This document shows, piece after piece, positions 1 through 11,700 of a DNA stretch of 64,000 nucleotides. The stretch lies in contig JAOTON010002101.1 of the NCBI GenBank assembly GCA_034440635.1, forward strand, positions 496,001-560,000, in the 5' to 3' direction. Origin of the DNA: Lepas anatifera (lineage: Eukaryota; Arthropoda; Thecostraca; Lepadidae). The notes below the pieces were generated by a model. It did no database searches. It was not told the DNA's origin and saw only the letters and a program-made list of their open reading frames with translations. The stretch's first letter is position 1, and each line of letters opens with the position of its first letter. Position numbers and translations under genes: made by a program.

Positions 1-1247
1 GTTGCTGTTGTAAAGGTTTTGTAACACTTTCAAGTTGTGTATTTTTAACGGGGCTTACATTAGTTGAATATCATTGGAGCGTTAGAATCAATCCATGTTG
101 GCGAGTCTAATTTTCCTGGCCAGCACCATACACAGAGTTTGATATCACAGGGTTCCCCGCTAAGCTAGATACCTGCCTCTCAATCATGCTTGGCTAGACA
201 AAGAAGTTTAGGTGACAGGTTTGATAGATCTGATTGATCTGATATCTGATAGATCATTCTCCTTTTCATGATATTCCATTGACCTTTCTCCTCGCTACCT
301 CTCCATATATGACCGTCGAATCACTTCCAGGGACTCTTCAATGTCGTGCCTTCATAATTGTTGAAACGTTATACGCTTGTGGAGCAGTTGCTACAGAATG
401 TTAGTTAATCTTCAAAAGTTTGATCTGGAACTTGGCAACTCTATTCATTTTCTCTTATTTAATATATTCAACGTCAACAAAAAAAAATTTTCCCATTTGC
501 AACTACGGTCAGCTCAATGCTGTCCCTACTGTGCACATGTGTGTGTCTTAGACTTGTGTACCGTCTTTCCCGTAGGCGTGGTGTATCGCAAACATATTTT
601 GTACATTACAGTGAAAAGGAAGTACAAAGTAAACATAGTTCAAGCTTGATAAGGCAAGCTTCAAAGAGCCATCCCTATTCTCCCTCTCCTTTCTCCCTCG
701 CCGCTCTCTCTCTCTCTCTCCCTCTTCCTCTCTCCGCAGGCTATCTGACTTTCTCTTATCCCGCTGTCCTGTCAGGCTGTCAGGGAGAGGGGCAAAGAAG
801 TGGCCTTGTGCCGCTGCCCCTCCAATAGATCACTGGCCACCGGCTCTGGAGCCCCGCCATATCTCACTGGCTGGCCGGTGTGCGCGACATTGTCATGGCT
901 CGACTTTGTCCTGCTTTCACACTGTGGCCAGAGGAGAAAGATAGCGCAACACTAGCTCTGTGTAGAGGACTGAAGCAGTGATCACCTTTGCCAGTTTCCA
1001 TGGCATAATAACTCTTGTTGTTTTGGAGTGGGAAATGTCAGTTGGACTTAAACTCATGTGTTTGGTCTAAGACATATTTACACCCTGCATGCGTAGATGA
1101 TAATTTTTATTTGGGTCTTCGCTTCTTGCAAAACATTAAGAAAATATACCTAAATAAATACACCCATATAGATGAATGTACCTAAATATGCCTTCCATCC
1201 ACCTTCAAATGTTCTACGCATTTGTTCTGACTTTATATATTCCTATA

Positions 1248-1250
<3 letters not shown>
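1..1250. other. No gene recognised
   Basis: I see no exon with splice sites and a recognisable protein here. There is a pyrimidine-rich patch with a short CT run near 700-745. The two overlapping open frames at 377-828 have no recognisable motif and are probably chance. Confidence 0.5.

Positions 1251-1306
<56 letters not shown>
1251..1306. repeat. (TA)n microsatellite
   Basis: About 56 bases of uninterrupted TA dinucleotide. The open frame across it (IYIYIY) is an artefact of the repeat. Confidence 0.95.
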
Positions 1307-1308
<2 letters not shown>

Positions 1309-1675
1309 CTGTCCTCAAACCCTGCGCATAACAAAGGAAGTTGAAATACACGCAGAGAACAATCAGTAACGTCGAAAAATATTATGTCATATTATATTTT
1401 ACAGCAGCTTGCATCTCGGAGTTGTAAACCCCGTGCAGTGCTTGTAACTGGCAGACAAAAATAAAACGAATAAGAAACCTGATGGTTTCCTGATAGCCAA
1501 TCTAATACCTCAGAACATGATATCGCCCGCGTGGATTTTCCAAACTCTGATATTTCCATGTCAAGCAACACTTAGGCTGATCTGAGCCTAAGCTTTGGCA
1601 TTGTGTAATTCAGCCTTGGGACTTTTTATCCTCGTTAAGAAAGACTGGTGGTCTTTTTTAGTGAAAATTTATTTT

Positions 1676-1894
1676 ATTTTATTTCATTTTATTAGGGACA
1701 CTCCCAACAGGCACACTTGCCCAATTACAGGGAGTATTTACGTGGGTGTTTAAGGATCCTCTCCACCGGGTCAGATCGGACACGGAAGGCGGTTTCCCGC
1801 CGTGGGGATTGAACCCACGTTAATCCATGCTATCAGATCCGAAGACTGGCAACGAAGCCACTAGGCCACCCCGCCCCCAAAAATGAAATAAAAT
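1676..1894 (-). mobile_element. tRNA-derived SINE with inverted termini
   Basis: Read on the minus strand, this has a polymerase III A box (TGGCCTAGTGG, forward 1858-1868) and a B box (GGTTCAATCCCC, forward 1804-1815) at tRNA-like spacing. An unrelated-looking body follows and ends in AT-rich sequence. The same head and body, including a shared block ending in CACGGCGGG and a later GTGTCC.ATCTG block, recur at 58101-58280 on the plus strand, so this is a dispersed family. The copy is framed by a perfect 15-bp inverted repeat, ATTTTATTTCATTTT at 1676-1690 and its complement at 1880-1894, which is unusual for a SINE. Confidence 0.75.
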
Positions 1895-4800
1895 GGGTTC
1901 TGCTAATTTCATTTCACAACTGTTTAATTCACACCGTATTAATCCTATTAGTGGCTTTGATGCAGGTGCTAGACCTATACACTCTCATCTTTGGTGGGCT
2001 CCATATAATGCATTGGTACACACATTATGCGTGATATAATAGTATAATGCATGGTATGCATTGCATATTGGTCATGAAATACCACTTACTTTGAGTTTTT
2101 CTGAGTCCCCTCGCAAATCTGCCGCACTATATCACAGTCACCTTCAAAAATAAATCACCTGAATCGAGCTCCCAGATCTCATCTCCACTCAACTGTGAGA
2201 AAGAGTTTTGATTCATGTATGGCAAAGATACCGGGTGGCATTGCATGCTCACCTGACTTCCGGCTGCGCTGATTTAGCCGCTCGGGCCTGATCTTGCGGC
2301 GCTTCTTCAATGAGATACCGTCAGCATCCACACGTGATGCCAGCTTTACGTGTCAATGCACTGACGCCATGCGGATGCCGTGCTGACAGGGAGCTCCCAG
2401 CAGAGGATTTCTTCCGTCAACAAAGACTACCGCACGGTTTGGAGTGGTATTGCGTGCCCAAGGCCCCTGCCGCCTAAATAAAGCCTCAATCAACCAGGAT
2501 GGAATGCGCCATGCACGCGTTGATCAGAGGCGATCTTACTGCTAAAGCAGGCACCTGAAGCCTTCACGTCGGAAAGATCAATTGAACGTGACTGCAGCAT
2601 TAAAGTGCTATATCTTTAAGCTATTCCGATATCTATTAGTATGGTGTCTGTCTAAGGAGGTATATGTGCCCGTACCTGCCATGTATTTTTGGAAGATAAA
2701 TGTGCCGAAGCCTCGACAAAGATAAACCTAATATCTTGCCTTTAAGTAACCACAGAATCCTTCCGTTTGCCAGCTTATGGCTCGATTAGGGAGTAAAGTT
2801 TTGATGGTATTTCCACAAAGTTATATAACAACGGTAGCAAAATGAGATGTTAAAACATGGGACGAAAGTATGGTATTAAACAAGGCGTTTAGATATATTA
2901 TTTTTGAAGGGCTAAACTTTCACATATTTGATGTATAACATGCATATGCATGTGTGTACATACCTTGACAATAACACTGGAACAATTTGGTCACCATTGC
3001 TCGCCACTAAATCAAATTTGTATGAACTTGCATGAAGTCTGTTAACAATGGGTTCACACCTTCAGCTACAAAGATAGGGAGCATTTCTGATTCAAAGTAT
3101 TTAAAACACCAGTTGTACGGAGCCCCAATTTTACCTTGAGTCTCCAGCATGAGAATAGCCTGGGTCTATCTTATATGTGACATCATTTGTGCATGGTGGG
3201 TCAGCTCAAGCTTCTCATGAGAAATGGCTTGTAAATCGGCATACGCCGCTCACACGCTGAAAAAGTCTCACACACCGAGTTGGGAATCGCCTCGCCACAC
3301 GCCCGCGGGGCATGCCGTCCGTTTGTCTCAGCGCGCGCGGCGTTGTAACGTGGTGGGCGTGACCTCTCTAGACGCGAGGCCGCTCTGTCCTGCCACTAGT
3401 ATATCAGCGAATGTTTTGTATCTACTTTGGTACGCTGTGCATTCTTCACAGAACGCATGTATGCCGAATCTGGCAAAGAACTTCCCGAAACTGTTGATTA
3501 AGCTTTCTGACGTGCAGTGAGTCAATGGGCTATGAGCCAGTGGAATTGCTTGTCTTTTCTAATGTTGTAACTTATTTCTGTTCAGTACACATTTAGCAGG
3601 TTGCATGGTGTCGCCCGATTTTAGATAACTGGAAGTGTAGTCGGAGCGAATCGATTATTGGCATGGTAACTGCAACTGTAGGTACAAACATAACTTGGCG
3701 ACTGCAGCCGTGAGTAGTAGCCTAACCAGAAAATTTGTCCCCGCAACTTTTACAATGCGAAGCATGAGCCCAATTATTTGTGATGCACCACTTGACATAG
3801 GGAGTTGTCGGATTCGAGTGGCTGAAATGCCACTGAATAGTTTCAGTACGGAGAGAAACTATAAGAATTACAACAAGTAAGTAAAAGTAACACTCAACTC
3901 TTGGAGTTTTGGAGCAGATTCAGGCCAAAGGCGATTGAAAGAAGAAAAGCGTAGTTTATCTCTCACTGTTGTCATTTCTTACATCTAATTCTAGGCCAAA
4001 CTATTACGTCAAAATTCAACGCATGACTGAGCAGTCGTTCCTGAAACACAAAAATATCTGCCCCCCACACGACCTAACTACAAACAAACGGAATGGCAAG
4101 CCAGGCCCAGGAAACCAAAACGAGAGGGTTTACCTGCAGGGCGATGTATGCTTGAAACGCTTTCCCTGCAGAGGCCCGTCTCTTCAATGGAAGAAAGGCC
4201 CTTGAACGTCTGAAAAATTAGTATTTCTTTCTCCCAGGACATAAATAGAATTCTACCGCTGTAAAGCCTACAACCAATCGATCCCATCAACTTATCACCA
4301 GAAATTAATCAGATTAAAAAAACTATTGATACGGTTTTTCCATCACTGTCCTATGTCGATATGCCTTATCTGCCTCCGATATGCCTAATCTTTATCCGAT
4401 ACCCGCGCGTGTTAAAACTCATGCGCGAAATTTGTTGAACAATTTTGGTGTTGAGGTGTAGTATTGGGTAAAGATTTGTAGGTGAAAGTGTATCCACGAA
4501 ATTCACCTGAGAAAAACGGGTTTCGGAACGTGATGGGTATAGCTTTAGATAGCTGATGTAACTTAGTAGCCTAGAAGTCTATATCCTATTGAATTTGTGG
4601 AAATGACAACGTTATTGGTAATTTGCACAGCTCTGAATTAGGTCAGAGTTCTTAATCCCTTTACTAAGGGCCCCGAAGTGATTGCACCCACCGGAAAAAT
4701 CTGAAAATGAAACAAGTACTTTATCACGCAAGCGCTAGATACTGAAATCAAACAAAACACAAATGACAATGCCCTCAAGATAAAACAACTGAATTTAAAG

Positions 4801-6349
4801 GTGAGAGAAGCGATGAGTCCTGAAATGCATTATCTTTGCAATCAAAACTATTTCCAGGCAAAGACGAACGGTGATGATGTTTTCCATGAAATTAGACTAT
4901 CACTATGATTGGATACACTCACCACCTGCTCATAGTCGAAGGATTTTCTCTGACCAGAGTCACAGGCCTTGACCACTCTGCGTGTGTGAACGTGGCGTAA
5001 ACTGCTCGTGAGAAAACCTCTGGCCGTCTCAAGTCACCGTCTCGCGGCCGCTACAGCTATTTGCCTCAACAATGCGTTTGTGGTCACAACTATAAGGTCA
5101 AAATATAGCTCTGTTCAGGCATATTGGATTATCTTTAAAGGCATTGCCCCACGTCTCCCACTAGGCTCTCAGTGTTGATGTGGGTGGGGCACAGGTCCAG
5201 GCTTTTGGCTTCGCGTTGATTCAGAGACCCCTGGAGTGGGGAGGTCAAGACATTGGCCCAGTGTAGGGTAAATGTGCGCATGCTGGAGCTTACGAAATAC
5301 CAAGCGCTACGATCTCGCTGCGATGTGTATGTGTATTATGTATATAATGATATTATATAAGCCGGACAGCATAGGTAGGTGAGTGAAGCATCAAATAACC
5401 AAGCAAACCCATAGCTTTCTGGTCATATATTGCTCTATATTTTCTTGTTTTTCCGAATCAAATGTATAACATTTATTACAATGTAATTGGAAGCCGTCAA
5501 AATACCTGGGTGTTTCTCGCGTAGTTTCTAGGGCATATTCAAAGTCAAATGCTAATGCCATCGGTCCGATGCTGACAAATTCAACATTGATTAGGTCGAG
5601 TAACATTTTGTCAAAGACTGAAGGTGAAAAAACATGTTGAAAAACTCTGGCAGAACAACAAATTGTTTTGTATCGACACTGGATAGTTTTAGTTTAGTAC
5701 AGCTGCAAGGTTTATCAATAAGAAGTTACGGCGCAGTGTGCAAATTTAGCAAATGTTTTTATTGTTCAAAAAAGCATGTGCCATTGTTTTCTTCGTGGCA
5801 AGTCATCCATACTCATTACATGAAGGGTGTAGAAGGGACTAACGCTTAAGCTTTACTGGAGCCATATATAACTACTGTGGTTAAGAGATACACTATTTTG
5901 ATTCCTCGGATCATTGGTGTCCGCCTCTTACGGCTATGAGCATGGTTTTCCGCAAAACGCCCTGGGTGTTCGCTTTGATTGATCGTGGTTTTCGCAAACC
6001 AGTTAGTTAGTCCTTGTCATGCTTATTTGTTTTTCTGGGCCAAACACAGCACCCCCATTCTTGGTTTGACCAATCACTATAATTGTGTATTCGGTCCTGA
6101 GTCCTTGTGAGTAAGGCGTTATTCACACTTCCGCAATTCAACCAATCAGGCTCATTTACTCCAAGACCACCAGGGCTATGATTCCCCAGGAAGTGACTTC
6201 CGGTAACCCGGTTATGAAATCTAGCACAGCTCATGGTGGAGGTCTATTAATTCTCCCTCATCCTTCTACTGAGTTTTAACGGTCTGAGATTGAGCAATAG
6301 ACTTCGATAAAGCATCTAGCAAATAGCATCGCTTTAGGTATCCTGGTTT
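1895..6349. other. No gene recognised
   Basis: Long noncoding stretch. Open frames at 3224-3525, 3695-3880 and 3969-4290 overlap on both strands, carry no recognisable motif and lack convincing splice contexts. The 5' exons of the CABIT gene could lie here or left of the window, but I could not find an exon matching the start of CABIT 1. Confidence 0.4.
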
Positions 6350-6660
6350 GGTCCAAACTCTGGAATCGATCAGTGACGTCACTTGTACCTCCGGCGTGAG
6401 TATGACGTCAGCTGGGGTCTCCCGTGCTTCCGGGTGTGGCCCGCCCCCTGCGGCCGTCTGGGCCCGGCCGGCGAGGGAGAGTGGGCAAGGTCAGCAAGCG
6501 TCCTTACCTGTGGCGGACGCCACGCGCCCCTCCCTGCGCCTCCGTTCGGGTCTCAAGTGACGTCATCGGCGTAAGCGAATTACGCCCTGCTGCGTTCAGC
6601 AGGCATCCCGCAGCGTCGAGAATTGGTGCTTGGGTGGTGCGCCCACCGACTGATTGCTGA
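6350..6660 (+). promoter_or_regulatory. CpG-rich patch with three CRE sites, possible promoter
   Basis: This GC- and CpG-rich island in an otherwise AT-leaning region holds three copies of the full cAMP-response element TGACGTCA at 6374-6381, 6403-6410 and 6558-6565, with GC-box-like CCCGCCCCC between them. CREB/ATF factors bind this palindrome. It lies about 2 kb upstream of the first recognised exon of the plus-strand CABIT gene, so it may be that gene's promoter or an internal enhancer. That assignment is inference; no start site is visible. Confidence 0.35.
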
Positions 6661-8581
6661 CAGGTTCATTGTGTACGGGAGTTCACAATCGAGTTCTATG
6701 TTTGATGTGTTCAATTTTTTCTGTACTGTATGATTTTAATGATTAAGTTAGTTTTGTAGTTACTGAACACTACAGGGTGGTGTGTTACAATTTAGTAAAG
6801 CTGCAGCGTAGGAAATGTAGTATTATCGTTTTCATAGCATTGCTCGCTTAAGTATTTTTGTAGCGCATAGGTTTTCTCGTATACCCAGGTCTCTGCGAAC
6901 ACGGGCTTATATGTAACTTGTTCACAGCAGGGATCTACCACTTTTAAAACCACCCAGCTAACTACTTTGGATGTTCGCACGGTTTATTGGCGACTTTTTG
7001 CAGCGGCTGGCAGTGGTCAGGACCGCTAAATTGGCTCGTGTGACTTACTCTTCCCCCGCAGCAATGGCCCTGACCCGCTTCCTGCCAATGCTCCAATCGC
7101 GGTCTCGGCAGGAAAATCAGGTTCGCGCGAGCTCTTTTTCCCGCGCTTAGTAGGTACCAGCATTCCAAAAGCCAGCAGCGCGTGCTCCTTTATTGCTGGA
7201 AATGATCTCGGTCTTCTCAGTTCAAGCGCTCTCGCAATCGCACAGAGTCAATTGGCATCAAACGGTGATTGATGCGTGATTGGTGGAGTTAGGGCGACCT
7301 AGTCATTAAAAAAGTACCTATATATTTTTGTGAAACGCAGCATGCTATGGGCAATGGTAACTGAGCTGAAATTGGGAAAGGAGACCGGAATTTGACTTGA
7401 ATACAGCCATTATCTGGCCATAGATGCGGTACGGCTCGGAGTAGGATCTGTTTATCAACGTTCTGACATTTGGGTGCGTTGGGAACTCCGCAGAGCTTGG
7501 AATGTTAATTTCCATTAATTTACATTACGTGTACGTGTCTGTTTGCTTAAATTTCTCAGTGCCTTCATGCTGACCAAGCTCATTAAATGAGCCTTATCTC
7601 TTCAACAAAAAAAAACAAACAAACAAACGAAAAAGATCCACTTTAGTTTACCTTTCTAGGCTGAGAACATAGTCACGAGCTCTGACAGAACACCACGCGG
7701 TAAGGATTTCTGTGAATGTTCTCTGGAATGTTTACCTGAATGGGAACTTAGTCACAGGGAGGAGAAGGTCTGGAGGATATGACTAATGCCTCAAACTGGT
7801 CCTTATCACTTCTCATTTTAAGCTTGGCCGTCAGGGGTAGCGGCTTGTCTAGACTCATTTAAGTTTTATTTCCGTATTGACCGGTTGGAACTCAAAATGT
7901 ACTCGTATTCTGATTTTGTCGATCATTGGTAACTTCTTGTTAGACCACTCTATTGCCGAATCTAAAATGTATCTTAATGGCATTCTTAAGCAACAAAAGA
8001 TAATATATCCTTAGCAATAAAAGATATGATCCTTGATCACTTACAAAAACATAAAGTATATTTCTTCCTGTGATTCTTCCGACCGTGCCTATAAGCCGAG
8101 AAAGAGGATAACACTGACCCACTTCATTCAGCCTGTGTCAGTGTTTCTTCCCTGGAAAAGCTGCGCTGCTGCCTCAAGGTATACCACTGACATAACCTTG
8201 CTCGACAAAACCCTTTTCAATCATATTTGCGGTGGCGGTTGATTCCTTCGACTATAAAGCCGGGACAACAAGCCTCTTTAAAAGATGATTGAATTGGCTA
8301 GCCATACGTAATGATGTGTCATTAGCTAAACAACCCTCCACTTAAACACAAATGAGAGAATAATTTTGCGAATTCCATTGTCAAGAACTCATTTAGTACC
8401 AACACTTATGGCGGCGCACAAGCATTTAACTGCATTCCAGCACATATTTGCAGACTTGACAAAATACATATTTAGATCGCTGGCAGCAATGCATAACCAA
8501 TCCGTATCTGTCGCGGAATTCCCTACATCACAGTTTCAGCGTTGTCTCCACCCTGAGTAACCCCCCATCTCTGCTCTGCAG
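6661..8581. other. Upstream or intronic sequence before first CABIT exon seen
   Basis: No coding exon was recognised. It ends in a good polypyrimidine tract and acceptor (CTGCTCTGCAG) at 8581, so its right part is intron of the CABIT gene. Confidence 0.5.
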
Positions 8582-8714
8582 GCTGGTTCTCCCTGCTCTC
8601 CGAGGGAGGGCAATCCGCGCCCTACTACACCAGTATCGAGGAGGTGGCGGCGGCCCGCCTGGCTGTGTTTCCTGACGCGCCACGACGTACCCGCCTACGT
8701 CATGACAGACAACG
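8582..8714 (+). CDS. CABIT gene exon 1 seen (middle of CABIT 1), apparent frameshift
   Basis: The acceptor is CTCTGCAG and the donor AACG/GTGAGT. The first two bases complete a Gly codon, then WFSLLSEGG and APYYTSIEEVAAA match the GAREM block LLE...QYFNSVEEVA. That frame ends in a stop at the donor. The 3' part reads VPAYVMTDN one base later, which matches the GAREM VYVMED block, leaves one base and joins exon 2 correctly. A +1 shift therefore lies between about 8657 and 8687. Confidence 0.75.
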
Positions 8715-11700
8715 GTGAGTGCGACTGACGTTTTGGCATGTTGCGGACTAACTGCCCAGCCAGACTCCGAGTCACGGCCGATAATGAGTAACCCTGACGA
8801 GAAGACCTTGCACGGGGCTTAGCTTGGCGGCTTGCTTTAGATCCTCGGCCAGAGGTCATCGGCTTGGTCGTGCAGATTTGTCACATGTCATTTACATTGT
8901 GCTTATTATCTCCTTGCAGAAATGAGGGCTTTTAATGGTGTGGATATCTTGATACCGTTACCGAGGTACATACCTGCTTAGTTGCAGAGTCTCAATGGGA
9001 TGGGATGCTTAAAACGCTCATGTGTTGCATGTGTTTTGTCGACTGTTTGCACCACGGAACATACCCGAAAAAGTATCATTCCAGGTCAGAAGTAAAGGCG
9101 GGAATATGTTTTGTTGACGTGCAAGTGGTAGAAAATTGCAGGCGGTGTCTTTAGCTTCATCCTTGTTTTTAACTTACTGAAGCCCATTGCTACTTTTAAT
9201 ATAATTATGGTTCGATTCTTAACATGAAATGCGACATAATGAGTTCAATATTGATAGGTGTTACGCCAATAATTGGGCAGGAAACAGAAAAACCGGGATG
9301 CAGAAATGTAGTAATAATTTCGTACAACAATGTACCGGTAGAATATACACTACAGAGTTGAATCAGCAATCGAATCTAACTATTGGCATGGCATTAAAAC
9401 TGGGTGAACACTGTAAGGAAATATTGCACCCTGGTCAGCTTTAAATTGAACTATCGGGCGAGTAGAGCATACAGAAAAAAACCTGCAGATAGCATATTAA
9501 GTTGGCCTTGAAACTCATCTTTTATGAAAAACTTGCGATTCATGAGCTGCTTTTTTAACGCACGCTACTCCCGCCCCCACCCCTCCCCTTAGAGCCTCTC
9601 AGAAACCTGCGAGCGGATGACGTCGGCTGTTCTTTGATCTCTGCGGCTGCCACGAGGCCGCCAGGGACGCAGCCTGCTATTAACACGCGTTTTTCTCCTC
9701 AATTCTTGAGCTCTTGGAAAAATTGAATATCGAAAAGGGAGTTTTCCAGCATCGTCTATCTTTTCCCTTCCCAGTCCAAATCCAATTATAAAGGTGGCAT
9801 ATTCCCTTTAAAGGTGAGAAATCGTATAGCAGTCGTTAGACATAAGAGCACATTATGAATGATTGGCTATTCTTTTCGCGCAATCTCAGTAACTTAAGTT
9901 CATTTCGAATGTGTTTCAAGCACCCAATGTCGTCTATAGGTTGCGTAGAACACTGCAAATTCATTTTCTTAAGCGTTGCTGATTTGCCATGCATAAACCC
10001 GCTGTTCTTCAAATCTTAGGCTATTACTGTTCGGCGTAAAATGCATCAGGTGACCTCAATTCAGTCGGCATTTAAAGTCGGCGAGCCGAGAATAACACCC
10101 ATAGCTGGCACATGGAGAGAATAGCTCAGTGTCCACGATCAAAGCCGGCCCCAGCATCAAGATAAAAGAATTCACATTTGTGAGTGACCCATCGTCTGAA
10201 TGAAAGCAGCTAGTCACCAACGCCACCGCCGCCACCGAGCCACTTTCAAAAAGCGACAACAATGGCTAGCGTTTCACTGAGGTCTTGGGTGACGACACCC
10301 CTCACTACTCCAACGTCTGAAACTCGACACATCGGTTGCCGTAAACGCCTCATTCAGATGCGTGCGTCCAGTATGTGGGGCCGATGTGGGGCCGATGTGG
10401 GGCCGATGTGGGGCCGATGTGGGGCTAATGTGGGATTGATTCATGGCGAAGAAAATGGCTCACAGCTAATTCTGGTGCGGATGGGGCTGTGACACCGCAT
10501 GCCCCGAAACTCTGTTCTGAACAGCCGAACCTTTCAGGCATGAGACCACAATCCCTGCAAGAATTCGGTAGCGTGAATTGCCGCTTGTGTAAAAGATAAA
10601 GGTTACTTACTGCAGGATCAGCCTGGTTTTAATTATTTGGCGGCTCTTTGTCTGGGAATTAGGAGATGTTTGCTCCCGGTCAACTGCATTTGTAAGTCTC
10701 GGCACCCGACTCCAGTTCATTGAACCCGAGTGGTACGCTTAAATGAGACCCGTCTATTTTCATGGAGATGATGTCACCTGGACCAAACGATTTTTTGACC
10801 GAGGTAGGATTTGAATATTGACATAAAATTCAGAATTGCACTGGTGTAGAGTTTGTGTTGGGCAATCTTTCAACTACATACTGGAAAGAGGTAAGCTGGT
10901 TAAGTCCTTGTGGTGCACGTTGGACCGACGCCCGAGTATTTTGAGATAAAAGAAAAGAAAACTTTTTCCCTGGAAACCATGAACTAATAACACATTTCTA
11001 CGATGCTCACTTATGTTTTTTAAAGAACCCACAGTCATATTTACAGCGAGAAAGTATTTGCTCTTAATTGCCTATTTATGACGTTTTAGTAAAACCAACA
11101 AACCCCTGTTTCTACATTTTATCAGCTGTCACTCTCAAAAAGGGCTGCGTCATCATCTACATACCTTTAATTCCTGCACTTTGTGCTCTTTTACCTAAGA
11201 ACTGACCGCATTCCAGGCCCACGACACAATTAAAACCACACTGGAGACGGATTTGTCAGGTTAAACCCTGATCGCTATTGGGCCTGGGACGTGTAAACAT
11301 GTGATCCAAGGGCATCGCCATCATGATTGAGGTCTGGCAGCTGAATCTTGGCCTTTGGTCAGTAGACCTGCCCAGCAGCTAGTGGGTGGATAAATCTCCG
11401 GGCCGACCTTGTGTCTCCACTGTGGGGCTAGGCATCTGCAAGACTGGCTCGTGCTCACTATGCATGTCATGTAGCAGTCATCATCGTGGCAGTCATAGAC
11501 ATCCGAAAATTTACCCCAGACAGGTGTGTAGCGGGTTCTGGGTTACCGTTCAGCCAGAGGACAGATGAATTATATCAACCCCTCGCAGGTGCTGCTATAA
11601 ACTTGGTAGACTGGAAGAGGAAGTTATTACTGGACTGGATCTGCCAGTTCACTGTTTCCATATATGGCCCCAGCTCCCTATAAGGTTGTGGCGTGCTGCA

